Assembly: GCF_040939785.1 (NCBI RefSeq)
Contig: NZ_CP162553.1
Coordinates: forward strand, 5,227,001 to 5,291,000
Origin: Bradyrhizobium lupini
GTDB lineage: Bacteria > Pseudomonadota > Alphaproteobacteria > Rhizobiales > Xanthobacteraceae
DNA: 64,000 bases
Direction: 5' to 3'
The notes beneath the pieces are model-generated. The model was not told the DNA's origin. It worked only from the letters and a program-made list of their open reading frames with translations, and did not search any database. Position 1 is the stretch's first letter. Each line of letters begins with the position of its first letter. This document shows, piece after piece, positions 8,443 through 17,100 of this stretch. The translations under genes were made by a program, and so were the position numbers.

Positions 8443-8952
8443 ATGGCGCGAATTCTCGACCTCTATTGCACCCTGCTGAAGGGCATCATCGCCGCATTTC
8501 TTGCGGTGATGGTGGTGCTGGTTTTCGGCAACGTTGTCCTGCGCTACGGCTTCAACTCCGGTATTGCGATTTCCGAGGAGCTGTCGCGCTGGCTCCTGGT
8601 CTGGCTGACTTTCCTCGGTGCGGTCGTGGCAATGCGTGAGCACGCCCATCTCGGCGTCGATAGCCTTGTGCGGATGCTGCCGGCTTACGGCAAACGCATC
8701 TGCTTCATCGTCAGCTACGTCCTGATGCTGTTCGCCGACTGGCTTCTGCTCTCGGGAAGTTGGCGGCAGACGATCATCAATATCGACGACCGCGCGCCGG
8801 CGACCGGCCTCTCGCTCGGCATCTTCTATGGCGTCGGCGTGATCTTCGGCGTTTCGGCCGGAGTGATCCTTCTCTACGACCTGTTCCGCGTCATTTCCGG
8901 ACAGGCCAGCGAAGCCGACATGGTAGCCGTCAGGGAATCGGAGGAGCACTGA
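8443..8952 (+). CDS. dctQ: TRAP transporter small permease subunit (DctQ family)
   Basis: 169 residues with four predicted membrane helices: roughly residues 12-35, 45-65, 85-105 and 125-150. The DctQ signatures SEELSRWLLVWLTFLGAVVAMREHAHLGVD are split over the second helix and its loop. DctQ bridges the periplasmic receptor and the large DctM subunit. It lies between dctP and dctM of the same operon. A short spacer of 61 bases separates it from dctM. Confidence 0.92.
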   Translation: MARILDLYCTLLKGIIAAFLAVMVVLVFGNVVLRYGFNSGIAISEELSRWLLVWLTFLGAVVAMREHAHLGVDSLVRMLPAYGKRICFIVSYVLMLFADWLLLSGSWRQTIINIDDRAPATGLSLGIFYGVGVIFGVSAGVILLYDLFRVISGQASEADMVAVRESEEH

Positions 8953-9013
8953 TGCTGTCTCCTCGTATCGTGCCGCCCGGCGCTCACATCCTGAAAATCA
9001 CCGGGATCATGCC

Positions 9014-10294
9014 ATGACGATTGCCGTCTTCACCCTCTCGCTGCTCGGCGCCATGGCGCTGGGCATGCCGATCGCCTTTGCGCTGATCGTCTGCGGCGTG
9101 GCCCTGATGAGCACGATCGACATGTTCGACGCGCAGATCGTGGCGCAGAACGTCATCAACGGCGCGGACAGCTTTCCGCTCATGGCCATTCCCTTCTTCA
9201 TGCTCGCCGGCGAGGTCATGAACAAGGGTGGTTTGGCCAAGCGAATCGTCAACGTTGCGCTCGTCGCGGTCGGCCATTTTCGCGGCGGCCTTGGTTACGT
9301 CACGATCCTCGCGTCCTGCATCCTTGCGTCGCTCTCGGGCTCCGCGGCAGCCGATGCCGCGGCACTGGCTGCCCTGCTGGTGCCGATGATGGTGGCGGCG
9401 GGCCACAAGAAATCCTATGCGGCGGGTCTGGTCGCGGCCGGCGGCATCATCGCGCCCGTGATTCCGCCCAGCATCGGATTCGTCATTTTCGGTGTCGCCG
9501 CGGGCGTGTCGATCTCGAAACTGTTTCTGGCCGGGATCGTCCCCGGGCTGTTGCTCGGGGCGGGGCTCTGCCTGGCCTGGTGGTGGGTGGTCCGCCAGGA
9601 GAACCTGACGCCCCCGCCAAGAGCATCGCTCTCGGAAATGGTGAAAGCGGTGGTCGACGGCTTCTGGGCGTTGATGCTGCCGGTCATCATCGTGGTCGGC
9701 CTGCGTTTCGGCATCTTCACGCCGACGGAAGCCGCAGTGGTCGTCGCCGTCTATTCGCTGTTCGTTGCGACCTGCATCTATCGGGAATTGAAGCTGTCGC
9801 AGCTTTACGAGGTGTTCGTCTCCTCGGCCTTGACGACGAGCATCGTCATGTTTCTCGTGGCAGCCGCGCTGGTGTCGTCCTGGCTCATCACCGTGTCCGA
9901 GATTTCGGCACAGATCGTCACCCTGCTGAAGCCCTTCATGGGCAACAACACGCTCCTGATGCTGGCGATCATGGTCGTGGTGGTGATCGTGGGGACGGCT
10001 CTCGACATGACGCCGACCATCCTCATCCTCACGCCGATCCTGATGCCGATCGTCAAGGCGGCGGGCATCGATCCCGTCTACTTTGGTGTCCTCTTCATCA
10101 TCAATAATGCGATCGGCCTCATCACGCCACCGGTCGGTATCGTGCTGAACGTGGTTTGCGGCGTCTCCAGGATCAGCATGGAGGACATCATCAAGGGCGT
10201 CTGGCCCTTCTTGATCGCGCAACTGATCGTCCTGTTCGCGATGGTGCTATTCCCGGGGCTGGTGACGATCCCGGCCAAGTGGTTCAGCGGCTAG
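9014..10294 (+). CDS. dctM: TRAP transporter large permease subunit (DctM family)
   Basis: 426 residues, about twelve membrane helices, forming the sodium-coupled transport channel of the TRAP system. Family motifs include GMPIAFALIVCGVALM near the N-terminus, the FPLMAIPFFMLAGEVMNKGG segment, SGSAAADAAALAA, and IAPVIPPSIGFVIFG with its conserved PPS. The late segment GLITPPVGIVLNVVCG is also diagnostic. Length is standard. It is the last transport gene of the operon; the AroQ paralogue starts 32 bases later. Confidence 0.93.
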   Translation: MTIAVFTLSLLGAMALGMPIAFALIVCGVALMSTIDMFDAQIVAQNVINGADSFPLMAIPFFMLAGEVMNKGGLAKRIVNVALVAVGHFRGGLGYVTILASCILASLSGSAAADAAALAALLVPMMVAAGHKKSYAAGLVAAGGIIAPVIPPSIGFVIFGVAAGVSISKLFLAGIVPGLLLGAGLCLAWWWVVRQENLTPPPRASLSEMVKAVVDGFWALMLPVIIVVGLRFGIFTPTEAAVVVAVYSLFVATCIYRELKLSQLYEVFVSSALTTSIVMFLVAAALVSSWLITVSEISAQIVTLLKPFMGNNTLLMLAIMVVVVIVGTALDMTPTILILTPILMPIVKAAGIDPVYFGVLFIINNAIGLITPPVGIVLNVVCGVSRISMEDIIKGVWPFLIAQLIVLFAMVLFPGLVTIPAKWFSG

Positions 10295-10326
10295 ACGCGT
10301 CGGCAACAAAAGAAGGACAAGCGAAA

Positions 10327-10821
10327 ATGGCCGCAAGGATCATGATCCTCAACGGACCCAATCTCAATTTCCTCGGCATCCGCGAGCCCCACATCTACGG
10401 CTCGACGACGCTCGGGGAGATCGAGGCGAGCTGCAAGGCGCTGGCCGACCAGCTCGGGGTTTCGATGTCGTTCCATCAATCGAACATGGAGGGCGAACTC
10501 GTCAGCCTGATCCAGTCCGCCCATGGCAACGCGGACGCCATCATCATGAACCCCGCGGCCTATTCATTCACCTCGATCGCGCTGATCGATGCGCTGAAGA
10601 TTTTCGAGGGTGTAAAGATCGAGGTGCATATCTCGAACATCCACGCGCGGGACGAGCTGCACCGCCACTCGATCACGTCGAGCGCCTCCACGGCAGTCAT
10701 TTGCGGCCTGGGTCCCTATGGTTATCTCGCCGCGATGCTCGCGGCGGTCCAACGGCTAGGGCAATTGCCTGCGACCATCGCACCGGCTCTGCACGGGCTT
10801 GCGGCCGGCGGCAAGGCGTAG
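10327..10821 (+). CDS. aroQ: Type II 3-dehydroquinate dehydratase paralogue (AroQ/QutE-like)
   Basis: 164 residues of the dodecameric type II dehydroquinase family, which removes water from 3-dehydroquinate. Conserved parts are NGPNLNFLGIREPHIYG, with the lid Arg and Tyr, HQSNMEGEL, and EVHISNIHARDELHRHS, which includes the catalytic-region His and the substrate Arg. Two positions are unusual. The HTS motif of the substrate pocket reads FTS (NPAAYSFTS), so the His is replaced by Phe. The usual SNSEG reads SNMEG. Its place inside a GntR-controlled TRAP/lactonase locus points to catabolism of an imported acid rather than aromatic biosynthesis. The fold is firm; the exact substrate is open. Confidence 0.85.
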   Translation: MAARIMILNGPNLNFLGIREPHIYGSTTLGEIEASCKALADQLGVSMSFHQSNMEGELVSLIQSAHGNADAIIMNPAAYSFTSIALIDALKIFEGVKIEVHISNIHARDELHRHSITSSASTAVICGLGPYGYLAAMLAAVQRLGQLPATIAPALHGLAAGGKA

Positions 10822-10823
10822 GC

Positions 10824-11492
10824 ATGGAGGGCGGGATGCGCGGCACGGGATTTCTCGCCATCTGGAGCGACGTCGAGGCTCACGACCTGACCGACTACCG
10901 GCACTGGCTGACGCGTGAGCACACGACCGAGCGCGTGACGACGAAGGGCTTCCTGGCATCGCGTGTCTTCCGCGCGGCAAGGGACGACATCAACCGCTTC
11001 TTCATTCTGTACGAGCTGGGGACGCCGGAGGTCCTCGACGGCGAGGCTTATCTGGCGCGCCTCAACGCACCGACGCCGTGGTCCCGGCGCATCATGCCGA
11101 AGCTTGGCAATTTCATGCGGGGCGGCGGCGTCATGATTGCGCGGGGAGGGCGGGGCGAGGGCGCATCGATCGTGGCGCTGCGGATCGAGACGTTGCCGAA
11201 GGATCCCCAGGGTCTGGCTCAGGCGCTCGTTGCGTGCGACGGGGTTGCCGCGGTGCAGATCGGCGCGACCGACGAGGCGCGGACATCGGTGCGGACGACC
11301 GAGAAGGGCATGCGGAAGAACGAGGGCTTTTTCGCCGGACTTTTGCTGATCGAGGCGCTCGACGTCGCGTCGTTGCAGGGCGCCTTGCAGCGGGCGAGCG
11401 AGCTTGCGCCCGACGTGATGACCGGGGCGAGCGAGCCGGAAGTTTATCAAAGCATGTTTGCGCTCGACGCCCGTATCGCAGATTTCGGCTGA
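10824..11492 (+). CDS. Hypothetical protein of TRAP-AroQ operon
   Basis: About 222 residues, starting two bases after the aroQ stop, so translation is probably coupled. An alternative ATG lies at 10836. The N-terminal half (GFLAIWSDVEAHDLTDYRHWLTREHTTERV) and a later GFFAGLLLIEA segment look like two halves of a duplicated alpha/beta ferredoxin-like (EthD or dimeric barrel style) protein with a possible catalytic His in EHTTER. No signal peptide is seen. The function is not known; operon position suggests a downstream step in the same catabolic route. The fold assignment is tentative. Confidence 0.7.
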   Translation: MEGGMRGTGFLAIWSDVEAHDLTDYRHWLTREHTTERVTTKGFLASRVFRAARDDINRFFILYELGTPEVLDGEAYLARLNAPTPWSRRIMPKLGNFMRGGGVMIARGGRGEGASIVALRIETLPKDPQGLAQALVACDGVAAVQIGATDEARTSVRTTEKGMRKNEGFFAGLLLIEALDVASLQGALQRASELAPDVMTGASEPEVYQSMFALDARIADFG

Positions 11493-11825
11493 TGACAACG
11501 TTCTCGCTCGTCGCGGTGACTTGCTCGAGCTTGCGCCGCCTGCTGCCCGACGTCAGATTCGTCTGGATTGCTGGCTGACGTGGCATCCCGATACCTGAGG
11601 AACGCTCCGCGTCAGGAGTGCACCGCTCCATCCCGAGGCCTGTAAAGGCGGCGAGAGCGGGCTTCGTTCGAGCTCGCGTGTTCGCCGCTCCGGTAGGAAC
11701 TCTTGCGCACCATCGAGGCTTGACTCAGCGGGCCAGCGTCGCCGCCGATTTGCTGGCCTGCACGGCCCCGCCTCCAAGCCCCCATACCCCCCAGGGTGGG
11801 GCCGTGTCTCTTCGCAGGAGATGCA
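11493..11825. other. Gene-free spacer
   Basis: 333 bases after the TRAP operon. A short C/G-rich direct run lies near 11767-11800. No convincing gene, terminator or known repeat was seen. Confidence 0.5.
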
Positions 11826-11987
11826 ATGCCGGAGCCGACCGATCACGACATCAGAGAACGCGCGCACCGCTTGTGGGAACAGGCGGGCAAGCCGGAAGGC
11901 CGCGAGGACGAGTTCTGGCACGCGGCCGAGCAGGAGTTGCGCAACGAGGACAAGTCGAACCCGATGCGGACGCCGGATACGCTGTGA
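11826..11987 (+). CDS. DUF2934 domain small protein
   Basis: 53 residues. The DUF2934 signature occupies nearly all of it: IRERAHRLWEQAGKPEGR followed by EFWHAAEQEL. The family is short, acidic and frequent in Rhizobiales; its function is unknown. The ATG at 11826 starts the conserved part directly. Its stop codon overlaps the GTG start of the next gene by the sequence GTGA, which indicates translational coupling. A second DUF2934 copy is fused into the protein at 12235. Confidence 0.75.
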   Translation: MPEPTDHDIRERAHRLWEQAGKPEGREDEFWHAAEQELRNEDKSNPMRTPDTL

Positions 11988-12169
11988 CCAACAAGGGCTG
12001 CCCATTCTGCCACGGTCTGGGATGGGTCTGCGTAAACCATCCGCTCCGCGCCTGGAGCGAGGAATTGGGCGGCTGCCGCTGTGGTGAGGGCATGCCCTGC
12101 ACCTGCAACACGACGGAAGATCCCGAAACAAGAGTGGTGATCGTCGAAGCTGACACGACCTGGCATTGA
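11984..12169 (+). CDS. Small cysteine-rich (zinc-ribbon-like) protein
   Basis: About 61 residues from a GTG start that overlaps the preceding stop codon. It opens with CPFCHGLGWVCVNHP, a CxxCxGxG motif like that of DnaJ zinc fingers. It then has CRCGEGMPCTCN, giving seven cysteines and a histidine that could bind one or two zinc ions. The tail is acidic and ends DTTWH. Similar tiny proteins are frequent in Bradyrhizobium, by recall. The function is unknown. Coupling to DUF2934 is the strongest context clue. Confidence 0.65.
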   Translation: MTNKGCPFCHGLGWVCVNHPLRAWSEELGGCRCGEGMPCTCNTTEDPETRVVIVEADTTWH

Positions 12170-12234
12170 AGGCGGAACAGAAGCCTTCCAGCAGGAATTG
12201 AGGTTGTGAGCAGCACGGGCTGCGACGCAGGCCG

Positions 12235-12540
12235 GTGGCTACGGCGGGGTTTGCGGTGGATGAGCAGCAAAAGATAGAGCACCAGATCGAACTCGCAACG
12301 CGAGCGGCTGCGCTCGTTAAAGACGAAACCACCGTCCAGCGATTCAGGAGTTTCGCCGAGGAGCTGAAGCAAAAGCTCCTTCGCATGATGCGGCGCGGCA
12401 AGGTACGAGCGCGCGCGTACGAGCTCTGGGAGCAGGCCGGTCGCCCGGCCGATCGCGATGTGGAGTTCTGGGTCGAAGCGGAACGGCAGATCGAAGAAGA
12501 GCGCGATCAGCGGAGGTCCTCGGATTCAGAGAAACGATAG
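12235..12540 (+). CDS. DUF2934 domain protein with N-terminal helical extension
   Basis: 101 residues. The first ~55 residues form a charged helical region (EQQKIEHQIELATRAAALVKDET through FAEELKQKLLRMM) that looks like a short coiled coil. It is followed by a DUF2934 unit, VRARAYELWEQAGRPADRDVEFWVEAE. The start is a GTG; a second GTG eight codons in (before DEQQK) is equally plausible. It lies in the same direction as the shorter DUF2934 gene 250 bases upstream. Function unknown. Confidence 0.7.
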   Translation: MATAGFAVDEQQKIEHQIELATRAAALVKDETTVQRFRSFAEELKQKLLRMMRRGKVRARAYELWEQAGRPADRDVEFWVEAERQIEEERDQRRSSDSEKR

Positions 12541-12826
12541 TAGCTGGCGCTGCCGGTAGCCACATCGGCAGCGAACAAGCTCGGCCGCGCGTTCCTGGAC
12601 AGAGAAAAAGCCGCCGAGCTCTTCACCCTGGCGGCTTCAAAAGTTTCGTAGCTGTTGGTCGCCTCTCCAGCCTCATGCGTACCGCCGTTACCTTGTTTGC
12701 GGCCATGCAAGATCAATCTACGCGACGGCGCTCGATTCTGCTGTGACCTGAAGCACACATTGGAAGGGGCGATGTGTCAGGAAGCTTGGGAGGGCGCCGA
12801 CTTTGATGGGACGGCCCGTCATTGGC

Positions 12827-13519
12827 CTATGCGCCGGCCGCGACACCGAGGCGGCCTATGCCTGGAAGCTTCAGCGCGGGGCGGCGGATGTCGAGGCCGA
12901 GCACCGCGCCGAGGAAATTGATCTCGACCCCTTCGACCCAGCCGATGGTCATGCCGAGATAGCCCGACAGCGAGGCGTAGAGCCCGGTGCCGGACGCCGT
13001 GATGCCGGCCCAGCGTCCGCTGTAGGGAAAGTCCTTGCCGATAGCGGTCGGCGGCAGCACGGCACGCAGCTCGGGAACAGCATCCAGCGCCGCCTGCACG
13101 AAGGTGTTGGAATTCGGTCCCGGCCAGGCGCTGTAGTCGCCATAGGCGCGGAACTTGTAATTCTCGATGACGGCACGGATCTTCGGAATCAGCGCTTCGG
13201 CCCGCGCGCCATCGACGGCGACCACCGTTTCCGGGAGGGCTCCGAACCAGCGGCCGTCGGGCGGAAAGCCGTTGCTGCGAACAGGGTCGCCCCAGGCCGT
13301 GTAGTCGTATCGGCTATAGGTTGTGGCGCCCTTCTCCTTGACGACGATCCAGGTGTGGACGGCAAAAATACTGCGCCAGCGCACGGTGCGCGCGGCGAAC
13401 ACTCGGATCAGCGCATCCGGATTGGCCGATGCGGGCGGCAGCAGGCCGGCGCTGGAGCGATCCGCCGTCTGCCAATTGCCGCGGCCGTCGCCGCGCAAAT
13501 AATAGCGGCCGGCCGACAC
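12827..13519 (-). CDS. DUF3750 family protein, N-terminus uncertain
   Basis: At least 230 residues. It contains FAARTVRWRSIFAVHTWIVVKEKGA, DYTAWGDPVRSNGFPPDGRWFG and a late TFVQAALDAVPELRAVLPPTAIGKDF, matching the DUF3750 family of membrane-anchored proteins of unknown function. The only start codon in frame is the GTG at 13519. The preceding in-frame bases (13520-13564) encode a hydrophobic segment, LDLFLLLIFLPIG, which would make a natural signal anchor but has no start codon before the stop at about 13583. A one-base shift would join it to a TTG-AGG-AAA start. The N-terminus may therefore be frameshifted. Confidence 0.75.
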   Translation of the reverse strand: MSAGRYYLRGDGRGNWQTADRSSAGLLPPASANPDALIRVFAARTVRWRSIFAVHTWIVVKEKGATTYSRYDYTAWGDPVRSNGFPPDGRWFGALPETVVAVDGARAEALIPKIRAVIENYKFRAYGDYSAWPGPNSNTFVQAALDAVPELRAVLPPTAIGKDFPYSGRWAGITASGTGLYASLSGYLGMTIGWVEGVEINFLGAVLGLDIRRPALKLPGIGRLGVAAGA

Positions 13520-13678
13520 GCCGATCGGCAGGAAGATCAGCAGCAGGAACAGATCAAGGATTTCCTCAAGGGCAAACGGCGATCAGGCGGGACGATGCCA
13601 CCAATATAGTTCGCAAGGCACGCCGCGCCAGCGCTCTCCTGCTCTTGCATTCGGGTGGTGCGGCCATATGTTGCCTCC

Positions 13679-13939
13679 ATGAGGAAGTTGTCGCTCGTCG
13701 AGGACCAGGCCATCCAAGCGCGAATCGCGTACATCGCGGGCGCCGAGATTTTCGATCGCCTCTTCGCCGGCATCCGGTTCGACGAAATCGACGGCAATCT
13801 GCTGTTTGCCATTGCCAGCGACGAAGACTGCGCGGCCGAGATCGAGGACGAGTTCTCGCACCAGCTCGGTGTGGTCGCCACGCACATCCTCGCGCAGAGC
13901 GTGGACGTGGTCGTGGTGCTGCCGAAGGTTCTGCAATAG
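13679..13939 (+). CDS. Hypothetical protein
   Basis: 86 residues from the ATG at 13679; an upstream in-frame start at 13655 is possible. The protein is acidic and mixed alpha/beta, with no signal peptide or membrane helix. It has a central acidic segment (ASDEDCAAEIEDEFSHQLG) and a hydrophobic C-terminal strand (VDVVVVLPKVLQ). No family is recognised. Codon use is like that of its neighbours, and the frame is closed on the other strand by poorer candidates. Confidence 0.55.
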   Translation: MRKLSLVEDQAIQARIAYIAGAEIFDRLFAGIRFDEIDGNLLFAIASDEDCAAEIEDEFSHQLGVVATHILAQSVDVVVVLPKVLQ

Positions 13940-14102
13940 CCGCCTGCCCGTTAGCCTTCTGCCCGTTCAGGCCGCTTGCCTTTGCCCCCTGTCTCTGCTT
14001 TTCAACGCAATTGCAAAATTGTAATGACGTCAGTGGGCGCTCAAGCCCGAGGCGCGTTATCGACGGAGCTCGACGGGAGGGCTCGTCGTCGCTCGCCTCT
14101 AT

Positions 14103-17100
14103 TTGCGAAACAAAGTTGGATACACATTGGCGCCCACCAGCAAAGCCCGGGCCACGACCGGCGCGATAAAGACAAAAAGCAAGAGCTCGACAAGCGTAGG
14201 CTCGATAAGCAAGAGCGCGAAGAGCACGAGTTCGAAAAGCAAGAGGTCGAAAAGTACCAGCTCGACAAGCAAGCGCCCGGACAAGAGCGCCTCGCGTTCC
14301 GCGGTCGCCTCCTCATCGCCGCTCGGCATGCTGGCGCTGCATCTGCTCGAGCAGTGGGAGAAGTCCGGCCGCGACGGCCTCGTCTTCCTCTGCGACGACG
14401 AGAGTAGGGCGGAGCGGCTGGGCGGCGTGATCCACGCCCTCGATCCCTCGGTCGACGTGCTGGTGTTTCCGCGCCTGAACACGCTGCCCTTCGACGGCCT
14501 CGAGCCCTCCCGCGAGATCGCGGGCCGGCGCAGCTCGGTGCTGCGGCGTCTCGCCAAGACAAAGAAGCCCGTCTTCCTGGTGTCCACCGCGGAAGCCATC
14601 ATGGAACGGCTGCCGCTGCCGGCGAGCTGGTCGCGGTCGAGCCTCACGCTGAAGGTGGGCGCGCCCTATTCCGAGACCGAGCTGGAGACGCGGCTGGAAG
14701 CTCTCGGCTACGATCTCGACGAAGAGGCGGAGTATCCGGGCGGTGTCCTGTTCCATGGCAAGACGTTCGAAGTGTTTCCCGCCGGCGCACTCGCTCCCTT
14801 CCGGATCGAGCATTCCGGCGACACGATCCGCAAGATCGTCGCGGTTGATCCTATCGAGCACGAGGTCGTCTACGAGACCCCGGAATTGATCATAGATCCC
14901 ATGTCCGAGCGGATCGCTCTGGGAGCTACGCGCGGACAGCGGGCGACACTGCCTGATTATTGCAGCCGCGCGCGATGGATCGCGGATGCCGGGGTATCGG
15001 CTCACGCCGAGAGCTGGCTGGGCACGATCGAGGACGCTGCCGGCCGCAGGGATGCGGAACGCGAATATCTGGGGCAGGCGGACTGGAAGCAGCTGAAGAA
15101 GCGCATCAGCGTGCTGCCGCGCAAGACGGCCTTCATCTCGACGCCGGAGTTCTCGAAGCTGGCCTCGCCTCGCAAGGCGCTTCGCGCCTTCGTCGCCGAC
15201 ATGCAGCGCGGCGGATCGCGGCTGCTGTTCGTCGCGGCCGTCGAGGACGACCTTCGCGCGATGGAGCGCATGAGCGGCATCAAGGCGGAGCGCCTGGCCG
15301 ATTGGAGCGAGGTGACGAAGGCACGGAGCCGCGAAGGCGCGCTGCTGGCCGATTTCGACGCGGGGTTCATTGGCGCCGGCCGCAAGCCGCTCGTCGTCGT
15401 GACCGCGTCCGACGTGCTCGGCAGCCGAGCCCATCATCCGCAGCCGATGGCGCGCGCCTGGAATCCGGCTTTCGATCATCCCGACGTGCCGGAAAAGGGC
15501 GCCGCTATCGTCCATCTGCAACGCGGGCTCGCCGTGCTCGATGGCTTGCAGACCCTGGATATGGGCAAGGGATCGCGACGCGAGATGATCAGGCTCAAAT
15601 TCGCGGGCGACAATGCCGTGCTCGTACCGCCCTCCGATCTTGCCGTGATCTGGCCTTATGCCGGCGAGCCCGGCAAGCTGACGCTGGACAAGGCGGACGG
15701 TAGCAGCTGGTGGGCGCGGCGCACCGAGGCGGAAGCGGAAATCCAGGTCGCCGCCAAGGCGCTCGCCAAACACATCAGCCAGCGCCTCCGCCGTCGTGCA
15801 CCGAAACTGGTGCCGCCGGGGCCAGCTTACGAAAAATTCGTCGCGCGGTTCCCCTATTTCACGACAGTGGACCAGGCCCAGGCGATTCAAGACGTCCTCG
15901 ACGATCTTGCGGCGGGCCATCCCATGGACAGGGTGATCTGCGGTGACGTCGGCTTCGGCAAGACCGAGGTCGCGCTGCGGGCGGCGGCCGCAGTGGCGCT
16001 GTCCGGCAAGCAGGTGGCGATCGCGGCGCCGACGACCGTGCTGGCGCGGCAGCATGTCGAAACCTTCCGCAAGCGATTCGGCCCTCTCGGCATCGAGGTG
16101 GGAAGCCTGTCGCGGGCCAGTTCAGGCCCGGAGACGCGAGAGACCAAGGAGGGGCTGCGGCGCGGCACGCTGAAAGTCGTGGTCGGCACGCAGGCGCTTG
16201 CGGCAAAGGACGTGAAGTTCGCCGAACTCGGCCTCGTCATCATCGACGAAGAGCAGCATTTCGGGGCGGCCGAGAAGGCGAAGCTTTCAGGCCTCGCCAA
16301 GGGGGCCCATTCGCTGTGGATGAGCGCCACGCCGATCCCGCGCACGCTCGCGGCGGGTCTTGCCGGCTTCAGGGACCTCAGCGTGATCGCCTCGCCGCCG
16401 GTTCATCGCCTTCCCATCGTGACCAGGATCGCGCCGCTGTCCGATGCTGCCATTGCCGCAGCGCTGCTCCGTGAGCGCAGGCGGCACGGTCAGAGCTTCC
16501 TGATCTGCCCACGCATCCAGGATCTGGAGCCGATGCTGGCGCGGGTGCAATCGGTGGCGCCGGAGCTGCGCATCGTCTGTCTTCACGGCAGACTGCCCGT
16601 GGACGAGATCGACGATCGCATGATGAGTTTCGTCGATGGCGAGGCGGATGTGCTGCTGGCGACCAATATCGTGGAAAGCGGTCTCGATATTCCGCGCGCG
16701 AACACCATCGTGGTGTGCTGGCCCGAAAAGTTCGGGCTTGCGCAGCTGCATCAGCTCAGGGGACGGGTGGGACGCGGCGGCACGCGCGCTTTTGCTCATC
16801 TGCTGACGGAAGCGACCTCGGAGCAGTCCGAGAAGCGCCTGGCGGTACTGGAGGAGTTCAGCAAGCCCGGGGCCGGCTTTGCGATCAGCGAGCGCGACCT
16901 CGACCTCAGGGGCGCCGGCGATCTGTTCTCGGAACAGCAGTCCGGGCATGTCCAGGTGTTCGGACCGGTGCTCTACAGTCATCTGCTGAAGCGCGCGTCC
17001 GAGCGAGGCAGCGATACCGGGGCCGATCTGTGGGTGCCCGATCTCAATATGCCGCTCGCCGACATGCTGCCTGAAGGCTACGTGCAATCCGAGGCGGTCC

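Noticed and set aside
8984..10222. Long minus-strand open frame opposite dctM (similar ones at 33088-34413 and 53013-54398)
   Set aside because: Composition is dominated by Asp, Arg, His and Gln with no hydrophobic core, as expected of the antisense of GC-rich membrane-protein genes. The plus-strand frames have full family motifs.
13976..14407. Charged coiled-coil-like frame overlapping the N-terminal tail of the Mfd paralogue
   Set aside because: It arises from the same DNA repeat read in another frame, ends inside the helicase gene and has no good start. The Mfd frame continues into conserved sequence.
14313..16055. 580-residue minus-strand frame opposite the Mfd-like gene
   Set aside because: No domain is recognisable, and the opposite strand has complete helicase motifs over the same bases.
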